Below are positions 36,042-45,807 of a stretch of DNA of 64,000 nucleotides, piece by piece. The notes beneath the pieces were generated by a model. The model did not search any database. It was not told the DNA's origin and saw nothing but the letters and a program-made list of their open reading frames with translations. Position numbers and translations under genes: made by a program. Source of the DNA: Mesorhizobium intechi (GTDB taxonomy: Bacteria; Pseudomonadota; Alphaproteobacteria; Rhizobiales; Rhizobiaceae). Positions within the stretch are counted from its first letter, which is position 1. Every line of letters begins with the position of its first letter. The stretch is from contig NZ_PNOT02000006.1 in NCBI RefSeq assembly GCF_002879535.1, forward strand, positions 1-64,000, in the 5' to 3' direction.

Positions 36042-37751
36042 TCAGATGACGAATATCCAGTTGGCGATCAGCATCACCGCCACACCGGCGATCAGCGTCA
36101 GATAGGGCAGCATGCCCGCTTTCTTCACCGCGAGGTCAGCTCCCGTCATGCCGAGATCGGCCAGCATGTGGTCGGGGAATTTGCCCTTGTCCTGGATGTA
36201 GTGGCGGAAGCAGAACACCGGGATGATCAGTGCCGCGGTGATCAGCCCGGCCCACAGCGCCATCGGGTTCCATACCTTGGCGCCGGCGCCCATGAAGATC
36301 GCGTTGACATAGGCGAAGATCGCCCCGATCCCGAGAAGCCAGGTCGGCGCTTTCCACGGCCGCGCGATATGGCCGTTGTCGATGCGATGGATCCAGCCGG
36401 CATTGAGGTTGAGGAAGTTGAAGATGATGTAGCCGCAATTCGACACGGCGAGGATGAAGAAGAAGCTCGTCGCGTCGGCCGAGGCGATGGCCAGCACGAT
36501 CAGGTTGAAGCAGAGGTCGGTCCACATGGCCCGCGTCGGCGCGCCATGTTCGTTGACGTGGCTGAGATAGCGCGGCAGCCAGCCGTCGACCGAACCCTGG
36601 TAGAGCGTGCGCGAGGAGCCGGCCATCGCCGTCATGATGCACAGCACCAGCGCCAGGATCATCAGCATCACTAAGAGGCTGTGGATGATCTTGCCGCCGC
36701 CGACCATGCCGGCCAGTGCATCCGCCACGCCGGAGCCGTCGACGATCGGCGTCGCCAGCATGCCGTTCAAGCCAAGCACACCCTGGAAGGTGAAGGGCAC
36801 CAGGATGAACAGAAGCATGCAGAGCAGGCCGGAATAGAAGATGGCCTTGAACGTGTCGGTGCCCGGGTTCTTGAACTCGGAGGTGTAGCAGACGGCGGTT
36901 TCGAAGCCGTAGGTCGACCAGGCGGCGATGAACATGCCGCCGAGCACCAGCGTCCAGCCGGCGATGTTCCAGGCGCCCGGGTCCGGCGCATAGGCGGCCG
37001 CCAGCGGTACCAGCGGCGAGAAGTTGGCCCAGTTGATCTGTCCGGTGAAGATCGGCACGACGCCGACGATCAGCATCGGGATGATGACCAGCAGGCCGAT
37101 ATATTTCTGCACATTGGCCGTGCCGAGGATGCCGCGATGCTGGATCGAGAAGATGATCAGCATCAGCACCGCGCCGATGAAGAAGGTGGCGTTGAGCGTA
37201 AAGGAGACCGGACCCAGCGTGTGGCTGTAAAGTGTCCAGTTGCGGATCACCGGTGTCGCGGCCGCAGTCACCGCGGTGATGGCGTCGGCGGGCGCCGTTC
37301 CAGCATGCGCCGCTATATACGCGACGACATCAGGCGAGGTCTCGGTGAACAGCGGCACCGGCGCCAGCGCGTTGAGGATATAGGCGGCGGCGATCGAGCA
37401 GCCGAGCGACAGCACCGGCGACCAGGCGAACCAGTTGCACCACACCGACAGCGGCGCGATGAACTTGGAATAGCGCAGCCAGGCGGTGGCGCCGTAGATA
37501 GAGGCGCCGCCCGACTTGTTCGGGAACAGGCCGGCGATCTCGGCATAGGTGAAGGATTGCAGGAAGCCCATGATCATGGACACTGTCCAGATCAGGAAGG
37601 CCAGCGTCCCGGTCGTGCCGGCGATGCCGCCGATCGAAAACAGGACCAGTGCCGGAACCCCGCTCGCCACCCAGAAGGCCCCGCGCCAGTCGATATGCCT
37701 GAGCAGCTTGCTTTCGGCAGGCTGCTCGAGGGCCGTGCTTATAGTGCTCAT
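36042..37751 (-). CDS. APC-superfamily amino acid/amine permease
   Basis: This 569-residue inner-membrane protein has about 12 hydrophobic segments, of the amino acid-polyamine-organocation superfamily. The family-like first helix region FSIGGIAGTTGTLAFLIW, then SGGASIYGATAWLRYSKFIAPLSVW, is visible. The start ATG (M-S-T-I-S-T-A-L-E) is chosen over an upstream ATG because GGGGAAG lies about 10 bases before it. It is the last gene in a row of minus-strand genes for methylated-amine breakdown (253 bases after tdm). It may carry an amine or an amino acid made by the pathway, but no substrate motif can be read. Confidence 0.85.
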   Translation of the reverse strand: MSTISTALEQPAESKLLRHIDWRGAFWVASGVPALVLFSIGGIAGTTGTLAFLIWTVSMIMGFLQSFTYAEIAGLFPNKSGGASIYGATAWLRYSKFIAPLSVWCNWFAWSPVLSLGCSIAAAYILNALAPVPLFTETSPDVVAYIAAHAGTAPADAITAVTAAATPVIRNWTLYSHTLGPVSFTLNATFFIGAVLMLIIFSIQHRGILGTANVQKYIGLLVIIPMLIVGVVPIFTGQINWANFSPLVPLAAAYAPDPGAWNIAGWTLVLGGMFIAAWSTYGFETAVCYTSEFKNPGTDTFKAIFYSGLLCMLLFILVPFTFQGVLGLNGMLATPIVDGSGVADALAGMVGGGKIIHSLLVMLMILALVLCIMTAMAGSSRTLYQGSVDGWLPRYLSHVNEHGAPTRAMWTDLCFNLIVLAIASADATSFFFILAVSNCGYIIFNFLNLNAGWIHRIDNGHIARPWKAPTWLLGIGAIFAYVNAIFMGAGAKVWNPMALWAGLITAALIIPVFCFRHYIQDKGKFPDHMLADLGMTGADLAVKKAGMLPYLTLIAGVAVMLIANWIFVI

Positions 37752-38004
37752 GTCAGTGACTTCCCCTTTTTCTCGTGTTCCCCGCCAGCGATGCCTCGGC
37801 TTTGCGAAGCTTGCTCCCGGCACATGACCTTACGACTCCGGTGTTTCCACTCAGTCGTATTTTTTTCTTAGGAGTGAAGATTGATCCGGCGCGCTTTCAC
37901 GTCAAGCGTTTTGTGACGCCGTGCACATCACGCTTGCGCGCGCAGGCGGCAATACGTCTCGCGGCACCGCTGACGCGCGGTTTTGCCTGTTCGGAAGGCA
38001 GCAG

Positions 38005-40374
38005 TCAGGAGCGCGGCCGGGTCTTCTGCGGATCATAATGGGCGAAGGCGACGACACGCCCCGGCAGTCGTTTGGCGTAGCCGTCGAGCTTGCCGATCTC
38101 GACCTCCGTGCCGATGGCCGCATGGGTGACGTCGAGCCTTGCCAGCGCGATGTTCTTGCCAAGCACCGGCGAACGCATGCCCGAGGTGACAACGCCGATC
38201 TGGGCGCGGCCGACATGGACGCAGTCGCCATGGCCGACGGCGACATTGCTGTCGATGTCGAGCCCGACCAGTTTGTTCCGCGGGTTCTCCTTGCGGCGGA
38301 TCAGCGCCTCGCGGCCGATGAAGTCGTCGGTCTTGCTTTTCAGCGGCACGGTGAAGCCGATACCGGCCTCGAACGGATCGGTCTGGTCGGAGAATTCGTA
38401 ACCCGCGAAGATCAGCCCGGCCTCGATGCGCACCATGTCGAGCGCCTCCAGTCCCATCGGCTTCAGCCCATGCGGCTGGCCGGCTTCCCAGATGGCGTCG
38501 AACACTTTTTCGGCGTCGCGCGGATGGCACCAGATCTCATAGCCGAGTTCGCCGGTATAGCCGGTGCGCGAGACGACGACCGGAATGCCGTTGCCGCCGC
38601 CGATGCGGGCGACCGCGAAGCGGAACCATTCGAGCTCATCGATCGACGGCTGCAGTGGCGAAGTCCAGATCACTTCCCTGAGGATAGCGCGGCTTTTTGG
38701 GCCCTGTACGGCGACATTGTGCATCTGGTCCGTGGAGGAGCGCACCAGGACGTTGAGCCCAAGCTTCCTGGCGGTCTCTCGCAGCCATTCGCCGGACAGA
38801 TCGTCGCCGCCGATCCAGCGGAAATTATCCTTGCCGAGTCGCAGCAGCGTGCCGTCGTCGATCATGCCGCCATGCTCGTAGCACATGGCCGAGTAGACGA
38901 CCTGGCCGACGCCGAGTTTTTTCACGTCGCGGGTCAGCGTGTATTGCAGCAGCGCTTCCGAATCCGGGCCGGTGACCTCGAATTTTCTGAGCGGCGACAG
39001 GTCCATGATCACGGCGTCCTGCCGGCATGCCCAGTACTCGGTGATGGGTCCTTCCTTGGCGAAGGAGTTGGCCAGCCAGTAGCCCCTGTATTCCGAGAAA
39101 TTGCGGGTGTGCTTGGCAAAGCTCGAATGAAAGGATGTCTCGCGGGTCATTTTCGGTTCCGAATCGGGCGTCATGCGTCTGGCGATCGCTCGCGAGAATT
39201 TGTGCCGACCGGAATAGGTCCGCACATGGATGTCGGTCAGGTTCCAGCCATTGGCGGGCGTCGTGTCGTCGGGGCAGGCGGAGGAGACGCAGACGATGTC
39301 GGTCAGCGCCCTGAGCAGCACATAGTCGCCCGGCCGCGACCATGGTTCGTCGGACACCATCACGCCATGCGCGTCGATGGCGGTGTTGAAGAAGAAGTTG
39401 ATCGCCATCCAGCCGGCGCGCGGATTGACGCCCTTGCCGGCGAGCGCGCCGTTGAAATTCTCCGAGCAGTTGGTGTGGTCGGGATAGCCGATGTCGTCGT
39501 AATATTTCGCCGCGCAAGCCAGCGCGAAGGCATCATGCCGGCCGCACGTGTCCTGCACCACCTCGACCAGCGGCTCCATGTCCTGGTCGTAATATTTGGA
39601 ATGCAGGCCAGGCATAGGATAGCTCGACCCCATCAGCGTGCGCGTCGTCGTCACGTCGAGCGGATGGTCGAGCCCCTTGTCCAGCTTGCGCGCCGAAAAG
39701 CACTGGAAGTCGGTGCATTGGCGACCGTCGACATCGATGATCTGCAGATAGTCCCCGGCCTTGACGAAGTAGGATTCCGCTGTTGCCGAATGGACGCGCA
39801 GGTCGAGCACAGGATCGGCGAGGGGATCGGCCAACTGCGACTTTGTTTTCAGGCGGATCGTGGCGCGGCGCACGATGACGGTAAGCGGCGTCGCCGTATC
39901 ATGGCCGTCGACCAGCATCGGCCCGCCGGGGGCGGCGATGATCATCGAGCCGTCGCGCGTGACGGTGAAAGCCTGTTCGGTCCCTGCGGGCGTTGTGCTG
40001 CCGAACACGCGCAGCGCCTTTGCCTGATCGAGTTGCACCTGTCGACGCGCCAGCCCACGCCGCAGGGAAGCGAGACTGTCATCGCCCTCGGCGAGCAACG
40101 CCTTGATGCCGGCGGCATTGCCATTGGATTTTTCGCCGAAGATGCCAGGGTCGGTGGCGCCGGTGCTGTCCCAGGCCAGCAACTCGCAGGCCTGGCCGCC
40201 TTCGACATTGCGCACGGTGATGATATCGCCGGCCTCGACCTCGATCAGCACTGCGCCATTGCCCTGGATCGTGTAGCGCTCCATGCCCGGCGGCAGGGCG
40301 ATCTGGCCGGGCCTCAGGATGACGCTCGGGCGCGGCGGTCCGGCTGTGACCGTAGGGTAGGGAGACTGGCTCAT
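38005..40374 (-). CDS. tdm: trimethylamine N-oxide demethylase
   Basis: This 789-residue two-domain protein splits trimethylamine N-oxide into dimethylamine and formaldehyde. The N-terminal half (about 25-390) is the DUF1989-type metal domain. Cys287, Cys303 and Cys367 have the same spacing (16 and 64) as the three zinc-binding Cys that I recall for Methylocella Tdm. The C-terminal half (from about 410) is a GcvT/tetrahydrofolate-binding domain (FEVTGPDSEALLQYTLTRDV, SRTGYTGELGYEIW), which can catch the one-carbon unit. It sits downstream of the N-methylglutamate genes and in the same locus as tmm and tmo. A dimethylglycine or sarcosine role for the GcvT part alone is less likely because of the DUF1989 fusion. 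Confidence 0.9.
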   Translation of the reverse strand: MSQSPYPTVTAGPPRPSVILRPGQIALPPGMERYTIQGNGAVLIEVEAGDIITVRNVEGGQACELLAWDSTGATDPGIFGEKSNGNAAGIKALLAEGDDSLASLRRGLARRQVQLDQAKALRVFGSTTPAGTEQAFTVTRDGSMIIAAPGGPMLVDGHDTATPLTVIVRRATIRLKTKSQLADPLADPVLDLRVHSATAESYFVKAGDYLQIIDVDGRQCTDFQCFSARKLDKGLDHPLDVTTTRTLMGSSYPMPGLHSKYYDQDMEPLVEVVQDTCGRHDAFALACAAKYYDDIGYPDHTNCSENFNGALAGKGVNPRAGWMAINFFFNTAIDAHGVMVSDEPWSRPGDYVLLRALTDIVCVSSACPDDTTPANGWNLTDIHVRTYSGRHKFSRAIARRMTPDSEPKMTRETSFHSSFAKHTRNFSEYRGYWLANSFAKEGPITEYWACRQDAVIMDLSPLRKFEVTGPDSEALLQYTLTRDVKKLGVGQVVYSAMCYEHGGMIDDGTLLRLGKDNFRWIGGDDLSGEWLRETARKLGLNVLVRSSTDQMHNVAVQGPKSRAILREVIWTSPLQPSIDELEWFRFAVARIGGGNGIPVVVSRTGYTGELGYEIWCHPRDAEKVFDAIWEAGQPHGLKPMGLEALDMVRIEAGLIFAGYEFSDQTDPFEAGIGFTVPLKSKTDDFIGREALIRRKENPRNKLVGLDIDSNVAVGHGDCVHVGRAQIGVVTSGMRSPVLGKNIALARLDVTHAAIGTEVEIGKLDGYAKRLPGRVVAFAHYDPQKTRPRS

Positions 40375-40533
40375 CTCAGCCTTGCGGTTCGAGAAACAAG
40401 TTTGCCTGTGTGTGAAATTATTTTAGCAGCAAGAATAGCAGCGCGGTTGCGTTTGGCAAGGCGAAGGTGGCGGACCGGACGTGAACATGGGTAGGAATTC
40501 GCTGTTCAGCCTCATCTTCCGAACGTCGGCGCT

Positions 40534-40600
40534 TCCCCTCATCTGGCTACCCCCGTCCTCTCCCCGTTACGGGGAGAAATGCCCGGCAGGGCAATGAGGG
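40534..40600. repeat. RIME-like rhizobial intergenic palindrome
   Basis: CCCCTCAT at 40534-40541 and ATGAGGGG at 40593-40600 form the outer arms. The inner hairpin TCTCCCCG-TTA-CGGGGAGA lies at 40558-40576. This is the layout of the short mosaic elements (RIME) scattered between genes in Rhizobium and Mesorhizobium. It lies in the 254-base gap between mgdD and tdm and may form a structured RNA that separates their expression. Confidence 0.75.
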
Positions 40601-40628
40601 GGCGGTGCCGAGTTCTACAATTGGCGAG

Positions 40629-41252
40629 CTAGAATTCTTCGGAATGGCCGATAGCCACGCCATACTCAGCAGCCGAATCCTGCATAGTGTGCCAAAGGCT
40701 CTCCGCGAACGTCGCAAATACCAGGACGTTGAACACCGCCTGCCCATCAGCACGATCGTTCCCGCGCCACAGCGTGACACTGGTGTGGTCCATCGACGTG
40801 GCCGCCGCAGCACCGACAGCGAAGACACCGGGATGCAGATCGATCGACGACAGTTTGGCCAACATCGTGCGCGCCTTGGCGCCGGAGACGCTGACCAGCA
40901 CCCGCGCATGCGATTGGTCGGACAGTGAAGCCGATCCGGCAAGGAGGGGAGCGAGCGCCGCCATCCCGTGCTTGTCACCCTTCGACCGGACAAGAAATTG
41001 ATCCGGTCCCGACCAGATCAGTGTGGCATCCGCGGTCTGCACCACCTTCGGCGTTTCCGGAGCAGCAACGCCGAACCGGCCCTCCGCCGCCTTGGCCATC
41101 TCCGCCGCCTTGCCGCGCCGCGCCATCACCTGGATGAGGTCGAAATTGCGAATCTCGGTCAGCGCCACGCCGGCATCGCCATGCCCACCATACCTCCCCA
41201 CCGCGAGCGCGCGGTCGAGGGGGCTGCGGACGTCCCAGGAAAACTCAGCCAC
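40629..41252 (-). CDS. mgdD: N-methylglutamate dehydrogenase subunit D (sarcosine oxidase gamma-like)
   Basis: This 207-residue protein of the SoxG family is the smallest folate-side subunit of the heterotetrameric N-methyl amino acid dehydrogenase. It is recognised by the ending pattern (VTLWRGNDRADGQAVFNVLVFATFAESLW), by size, and by position after the alpha subunit. The proposed start is GTG with GGAGG 8 bases upstream, overlapping the last 8 bases of mgdC (GTGGCTGA). An ATG five codons earlier lacks a ribosome site. The open frame running to 41552 is not coding, since it lies inside mgdC. It has no known catalytic residues of its own. Confidence 0.85.
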   Translation of the reverse strand: MAEFSWDVRSPLDRALAVGRYGGHGDAGVALTEIRNFDLIQVMARRGKAAEMAKAAEGRFGVAAPETPKVVQTADATLIWSGPDQFLVRSKGDKHGMAALAPLLAGSASLSDQSHARVLVSVSGAKARTMLAKLSSIDLHPGVFAVGAAAATSMDHTSVTLWRGNDRADGQAVFNVLVFATFAESLWHTMQDSAAEYGVAIGHSEEF

Positions 41253-44229
41253 GCTGGCGCCCTCCATCCGGATCATAGAAGACGGGATTGCAGAGCTCGA
41301 CCTCATAGTCCTCGCCGCGTATCGGGTCATGCGCATGGACGATCTCGCCAATGCGCTCGCGCCCGCGCTCGACAAGCGCCAGCCCGATCCACTGGTCTGA
41401 TGTCGGCGAGAAGCAGACCGATGTGACATAGCCCTGGTCGTTGCCTGGCCCGGGCGTCTGCCCCTTCGGGATGATGTGCGCGCCCGAGCGCAGCCGGCGC
41501 GCTCTGTCCGTCGGCTTGACGCCGACGACGACCTGGCGGTCCGGCGCGACAAGCGCCTCCCGACCGGCCATGACGCGGCCGATGAAATCTTTCTTGGTCG
41601 ACATCATCTTGCCGAGGCCAAGATCGGCCGCCGTCGTCGTGCCGTTCAGTTCCGGTCCGGCTACGTGGCCCTTTTCGATGCGCATCACGCCGAGCGCCTC
41701 GGTGCCGTAAGGCGTGACGCCGAGCGGCTCGCCCGCCCGCATCAGATTGCGCGCCATCGCCTCGCCGTAGCGTGCCGGCACCGAAATCTCGAACGCCATC
41801 TCACCGGAGAAGGAGATGCGGAACAACCTTGCCTTGATGCCGCCGCGCAAGGCGACTTCCCGCGCGCCCATGAAGGGAAAGCCTTCATTGGAAAGGTCCT
41901 CCGCCGGATCGACGATCTCCTTCAGCAGCTCGCGGGTCTTGGGGCCGGCGATCGAGAATTGCGCCCACTGGTCGGAGACGGAGGTCAGCTGCACGTCAAG
42001 GTCTGGAAACAGCACCTGCCGGCAGAATTCGAGATGCTGCATCACCAAACCGGCCTTGGCGGTGGTGGTGGTCAGGAAATAGTGGCCCTCGGCCAATCGC
42101 GACGTCGTGCCGTCATCATAGACGATGCCATCCTCGCGCAGCATCAACCCGTAGCGCGCCTTGCCGACAGCGAGGTTGGTGAAGGTGTTGATGTAGACGC
42201 GGTCGAGGAAGGCGCCGGCATCAGGGCCGTGCACGTCGATCTTGCCGAGCGTCGAGACATCGCAGAAGCCGACCCCGCTTCGCACGGCCTTGACCTCGCG
42301 GGTCACCGATTGCAGCCAGTCCTTCTCGCCAGCGCGCGGATACCATTGCGCGCGTTTCCATAGGCCGGTGTCGACGAAGACAGCACCCTGTTCGGCGGCC
42401 CAGTGATGCGACGGCGTCAGCCGCGTCGCATGGAATGTCTCGTCGCGATGATGGCCGGCAAAAGCGCCGATGGCGACCGGCACGTAAGGAGGCCGGTAGA
42501 TCGTCGTGCCGGTGTCGGGGATGGATTTTCCGGTCACCGCAGCCATGATGGCCAGGCCGGCGACATTGGACGTCTTGCCCTGGTCGGTCGCCATGCCGAG
42601 CGTGGTGTAGCGCTTCAGATGCTCGACCGATTCAAAACCCTCGCGCTGCGCCAGTTCGATGTCGGAGGCAGTGACGTCATGCTGGTAGTCGACGAAGGCC
42701 TTGCCCTTGCCGGCGACGTGCCAGAGCGGCGTCAGCGAAAAGGTTTCGTCGTCGGCGACAGGCGCGGTGCCTGCCTTGCCGTTGTGTCCTGTATTATGTG
42801 CCGCCGCCGCGCCGGCAGCAAACCCTTGGGCCAGGCAGGCCCCAAGTCCGAAGTTGCCGTTGGCCGCACCGGCTGCGACCATGCCGGGAGGCGCGCCGTC
42901 AGGTACGAACGCCGCTATGTCGTCGCGCCATTTCGGCCGGCCGCGATGATAGGACGTGAGCCCGACAGCCGGGTTCCAGCCGCCGGAAACGGCGAGCCCG
43001 TCGGCCTCGACTTCGGCGCGCGCGCCGCCGGTGAGTGATACCGCGATTTTCCGAACACCGTCTTTGCCGCCGTCGACGCCGCTGACGGAGCCGTGCAGCA
43101 CCGTGAAACCATTCCGGGAGGCCAGCGATCGATGTGACGGCGAAATGTCCGGCCGCGCGTCGATCACCGCCGCGATCTGCAGTCCCGCGCCAAGCGCGGT
43201 CTCGACCGTGCGCCAGCCATCCTCATTGTTGGTGAACAGCGCGATGCGCTTCGCGGGAAGAGCAGCGTAGCGTCCGACATAGGTTCGCATCGCCGAAGCC
43301 ATCATCACGCCGGGCGTGTCGTTGCCGGCAAAGACGATCGGCCGCTCAAGGGCGCCGGCGGCGACCACACAGCGCTTGGCCACGATGCGCCACAACCGTT
43401 GGCGCACCTGATGCTCGGGCGGCGAGGGCACGTGATCATTGACCCGCTCCAGCGCACCATAGGTCCCGCCGTCATAGACGCCGAACAGCGTCGTGCGGGC
43501 CATGATGCGGACATCGGGCATTGCCGCCAGCTCAGCCAGCGTCCGCGACAACCATTCGGCGGCCGGCAGGCCATCGATCATGCCGCCATCCGACAGCAGG
43601 CGGCCGCCGAACGCAAAATCCTCTTCGCACAGGATGACGCGGGCGCCGCTGCGGCCGGCCGCCAATGCTGCCGCCAGACCGGCCGGACCGGAGCCGGCGA
43701 TCAGCACATCGCAATGCGCCCAGACCTTGTCGTAGTGGTCCGGGTCGGCAACACCGGCAGCACGACCAAGACCGGCGGCGCGGCGGATCGCCGGCTCGTA
43801 GACGGCTTCCCAGAACTTCGCCGGCCACATGAAGGTCTTGTAGTAGAAGCCGGCGACGAAGATCGGCGCGAACAACTGGTTCACCGACATCACATCGAAG
43901 CTCAGCGATGGCCAACGGTTCTGGCTGGCGGCCTCGAGGCCTTCATAGAGCTCCGCCGTCGTTGCCTTGGTGTTCGGCTCGCGCCGGGCGCCGGTGCGCA
44001 ATTCGACAAGGGCGTTGGGTTCTTCCGAGCCCGCGGTCAGGATGCCGCGCGGGCGATGATACTTGAACGAGCGCCCGACCAGTTTGACGCCATTGGCAAC
44101 CAGCGCCGACGCCAGCGTGTCGCCCTGGAAGCCGGAAAGGCTCTTGCCGTCGAAGCGGAATTTCAGTGGCGCGGTACGATCGATCAGACCGCCATTGTCC
44201 AGCCGATTTGTCTGCGCGCCGGCCATCAC
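41245..44229 (-). CDS. mgdC: N-methylglutamate dehydrogenase subunit C (sarcosine oxidase alpha-like)
   Basis: This 994-residue SoxA-family subunit is modular. The N-terminal 2Fe-2S-like domain (residues 20-110) contains FDGKSLSGFQGDTLASAL but lacks the Cys cluster, as is usual in SoxA. An FAD/NAD-binding domain follows (DVLIAGSGPAGLAAALAAGRSGARVILCEED near residue 175), and the last 400 residues are a GcvT-type folate domain. It should bind NAD and FAD and pass the released methyl to tetrahydrofolate. The start ATGATG overlaps mgdB by 4 bases. Sequence alone fits sarcosine oxidase equally well; the adjacent gmaS and mgsABC decide for N-methylglutamate. Confidence 0.88.
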   Translation of the reverse strand: MMAGAQTNRLDNGGLIDRTAPLKFRFDGKSLSGFQGDTLASALVANGVKLVGRSFKYHRPRGILTAGSEEPNALVELRTGARREPNTKATTAELYEGLEAASQNRWPSLSFDVMSVNQLFAPIFVAGFYYKTFMWPAKFWEAVYEPAIRRAAGLGRAAGVADPDHYDKVWAHCDVLIAGSGPAGLAAALAAGRSGARVILCEEDFAFGGRLLSDGGMIDGLPAAEWLSRTLAELAAMPDVRIMARTTLFGVYDGGTYGALERVNDHVPSPPEHQVRQRLWRIVAKRCVVAAGALERPIVFAGNDTPGVMMASAMRTYVGRYAALPAKRIALFTNNEDGWRTVETALGAGLQIAAVIDARPDISPSHRSLASRNGFTVLHGSVSGVDGGKDGVRKIAVSLTGGARAEVEADGLAVSGGWNPAVGLTSYHRGRPKWRDDIAAFVPDGAPPGMVAAGAANGNFGLGACLAQGFAAGAAAAHNTGHNGKAGTAPVADDETFSLTPLWHVAGKGKAFVDYQHDVTASDIELAQREGFESVEHLKRYTTLGMATDQGKTSNVAGLAIMAAVTGKSIPDTGTTIYRPPYVPVAIGAFAGHHRDETFHATRLTPSHHWAAEQGAVFVDTGLWKRAQWYPRAGEKDWLQSVTREVKAVRSGVGFCDVSTLGKIDVHGPDAGAFLDRVYINTFTNLAVGKARYGLMLREDGIVYDDGTTSRLAEGHYFLTTTTAKAGLVMQHLEFCRQVLFPDLDVQLTSVSDQWAQFSIAGPKTRELLKEIVDPAEDLSNEGFPFMGAREVALRGGIKARLFRISFSGEMAFEISVPARYGEAMARNLMRAGEPLGVTPYGTEALGVMRIEKGHVAGPELNGTTTAADLGLGKMMSTKKDFIGRVMAGREALVAPDRQVVVGVKPTDRARRLRSGAHIIPKGQTPGPGNDQGYVTSVCFSPTSDQWIGLALVERGRERIGEIVHAHDPIRGEDYEVELCNPVFYDPDGGRQRG

Positions 44230-44501
44230 GCGCCAACCTTTGCCGCGCCGGCGCCGGCAGCCGGTTCGACCGCCGCGATCTCATGCGTCAGCGTGTTGCG
44301 GGTGACCTTCAGCCACGCCCGGCAACCGCCGCCGTGGTACCAGTTCTCGCTCATCACGCCGGCGACATTGTCGCGCAGATAAACATAGTCGTGGACGGCG
44401 TCCTCACCGGCATCCGCCGTCGGTCGCACCGGCTTGGCGTCGCCAAGATAGGTGAACTCGCCAAGTTCGCGTTCGCCACAGAAGGGACAGACAATGCGCA
44501 T
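44226..44501 (-). CDS. mgdB: N-methylglutamate dehydrogenase subunit B (sarcosine oxidase delta-like)
   Basis: This 91-residue SoxD-family zinc subunit begins MRIVCPFCGERELGEF, with a CxxC pair at residues 5-8. Further zinc ligands are expected in the WYHGGGCRAWLKVTRN segment, which is typical of the family. I chose the internal Met (18 residues into the longer open frame) because it gives the normal family length. It follows mgdA by 16 bases and overlaps mgdC by 4 bases, so the subunits are probably translated together. Confidence 0.9.
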   Translation of the reverse strand: MRIVCPFCGERELGEFTYLGDAKPVRPTADAGEDAVHDYVYLRDNVAGVMSENWYHGGGCRAWLKVTRNTLTHEIAAVEPAAGAGAAKVGA

Positions 44502-44517
44502 GATTTTCCGGCCGTCC

Positions 44518-45771
44518 TCAGTGCAGGTTCGGTTGGGCGCCCTGGCCCTTTTCATCTATCATGGCGCCGGTCCGGAAGCGGTCGAGGCGGAACCGTGCAG
44601 CCTCCTCATGCGGCGTGTCGCGGGCCAGCAGATGGGCGAAGACGAAGCCTGAACCGGGCGTCGCCTTGAAGCCGCCATAGCACCAGCCGGCGTTGAGATA
44701 GAGGCCCTCCACCGGCGTCTTGTCGATGATCGGCGAGCCGTCCATCGACATGTCCATGATGCCGCCCCACTGGCGCAAAAGCCGCACGCGGCCGATCATC
44801 GGCATCAGCGCCATGCCGCCCTCGCAGACATCCTCCATAACAGGCAGGTTGCCGCGCTGGGCGTAAGAATTGTAGCCGTCAATGTCGCCGCCGAAGACAA
44901 GGCCGCCCTTGTCCGACTGGCTGACATAGAAGTGGCCGGCGCCGAAGGTCATGACATTGGGGATCAATGGCTTGATCGCCTCGGAGACGAAGGCCTGCAG
45001 CACGTGACTTTCGATCGGCAGGCGCAGGCCCGCCATATTAGCGACGCGTGACGAGGAGCCGGCGACCGCCATGCCGACCTTGCCGGCGCCGATCCTGCCG
45101 CGCGAGGTCTCGACACCGCTCACCTTGCCGTTGGCGTCCCTGACAAAGCCGGTCACCTCGCAATTCTGGATGATGTCGACGCCGAGCCCGCTCGCCGCAT
45201 GGGCATAGCCCCAGACCACGGCATCGTGCCGAGCCGTGCCGCCGCGCCGTTGCAAGAGCCCGCCTTGCACCGGAAAGCGCGCATTGTCGTAATTCAGGAA
45301 CGGCATCATCTTCTTGACGGCCGCGAGGTCGAGCAGTTCGGCATCGATGCCGTTGATGCGCATGGTGTTGCCGCGCCGAGCATAGGCGTCGCGCTGCGCG
45401 TCGGAATGGTAGAGGTTAATGACGCCGCGCTGGCTGACCATCGCATTGTAGTTGAGATCCTGCTCCATCCGCTCCCATAGCTTCATCGACAATTCGTAGA
45501 AGCCGGTATTGCCGGGCAGGCCGTAATTGGAGCGGATGATGGTGGTGTTGCGGCCGGCATTGCCGGAGCCGATCCAGCCTTTTTCCAGCACGGCGACGTT
45601 CTTGATGCCGTATTCGCTGGCGAGGAACCAGGCGGTGGCCAGGCCATGGCCACCACCGCCGATGATCACCACGTCGTAGCGATCCTTCGGCGTGGCGTCG
45701 CGCCAGGTGCGCTGCCAGTTCTTGTGGCTGGACAAGGCGGCACGGGCGAGCGAGAAGATCGAGTATTTCAT
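44518..45771 (-). CDS. mgdA: N-methylglutamate dehydrogenase subunit A (sarcosine oxidase beta-like)
   Basis: This 417-residue FAD subunit of the SoxB family oxidises the N-methyl group. The FAD motif is DVVIIGGGGHGLATAWFLASEYG near residue 33. GTARHDAVVWGYAHAASGLG near residue 180 carries the His that, in heterotetrameric sarcosine oxidase beta, binds FMN covalently (from memory). It is the first gene of mgdABCD, following gmaS by 36 bases. Substrate preference for N-methylglutamate is inferred from gmaS and mgsABC in the same row. Confidence 0.88.
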   Translation of the reverse strand: MKYSIFSLARAALSSHKNWQRTWRDATPKDRYDVVIIGGGGHGLATAWFLASEYGIKNVAVLEKGWIGSGNAGRNTTIIRSNYGLPGNTGFYELSMKLWERMEQDLNYNAMVSQRGVINLYHSDAQRDAYARRGNTMRINGIDAELLDLAAVKKMMPFLNYDNARFPVQGGLLQRRGGTARHDAVVWGYAHAASGLGVDIIQNCEVTGFVRDANGKVSGVETSRGRIGAGKVGMAVAGSSSRVANMAGLRLPIESHVLQAFVSEAIKPLIPNVMTFGAGHFYVSQSDKGGLVFGGDIDGYNSYAQRGNLPVMEDVCEGGMALMPMIGRVRLLRQWGGIMDMSMDGSPIIDKTPVEGLYLNAGWCYGGFKATPGSGFVFAHLLARDTPHEEAARFRLDRFRTGAMIDEKGQGAQPNLH

Positions 45772-45807
45772 CAGTTCATTCCGAGGCCGCTCGCACCCGC
45801 AGGACGG

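Noticed and set aside
37921-40494. An 857-codon plus-strand open frame over tdm
   Set aside because: The product is a low-complexity Arg/Gly/Ala/Asp string without domains, and the minus strand encodes a clear Tdm.
40629-45771. Annotation of mgdABCD as heterotetrameric sarcosine oxidase (soxBDAG)
   Set aside because: The sequences alone allow it, but gmaS and mgsABC directly upstream in the known mgs-gmaS-mgd order favour N-methylglutamate dehydrogenase. Enzyme assay would decide.
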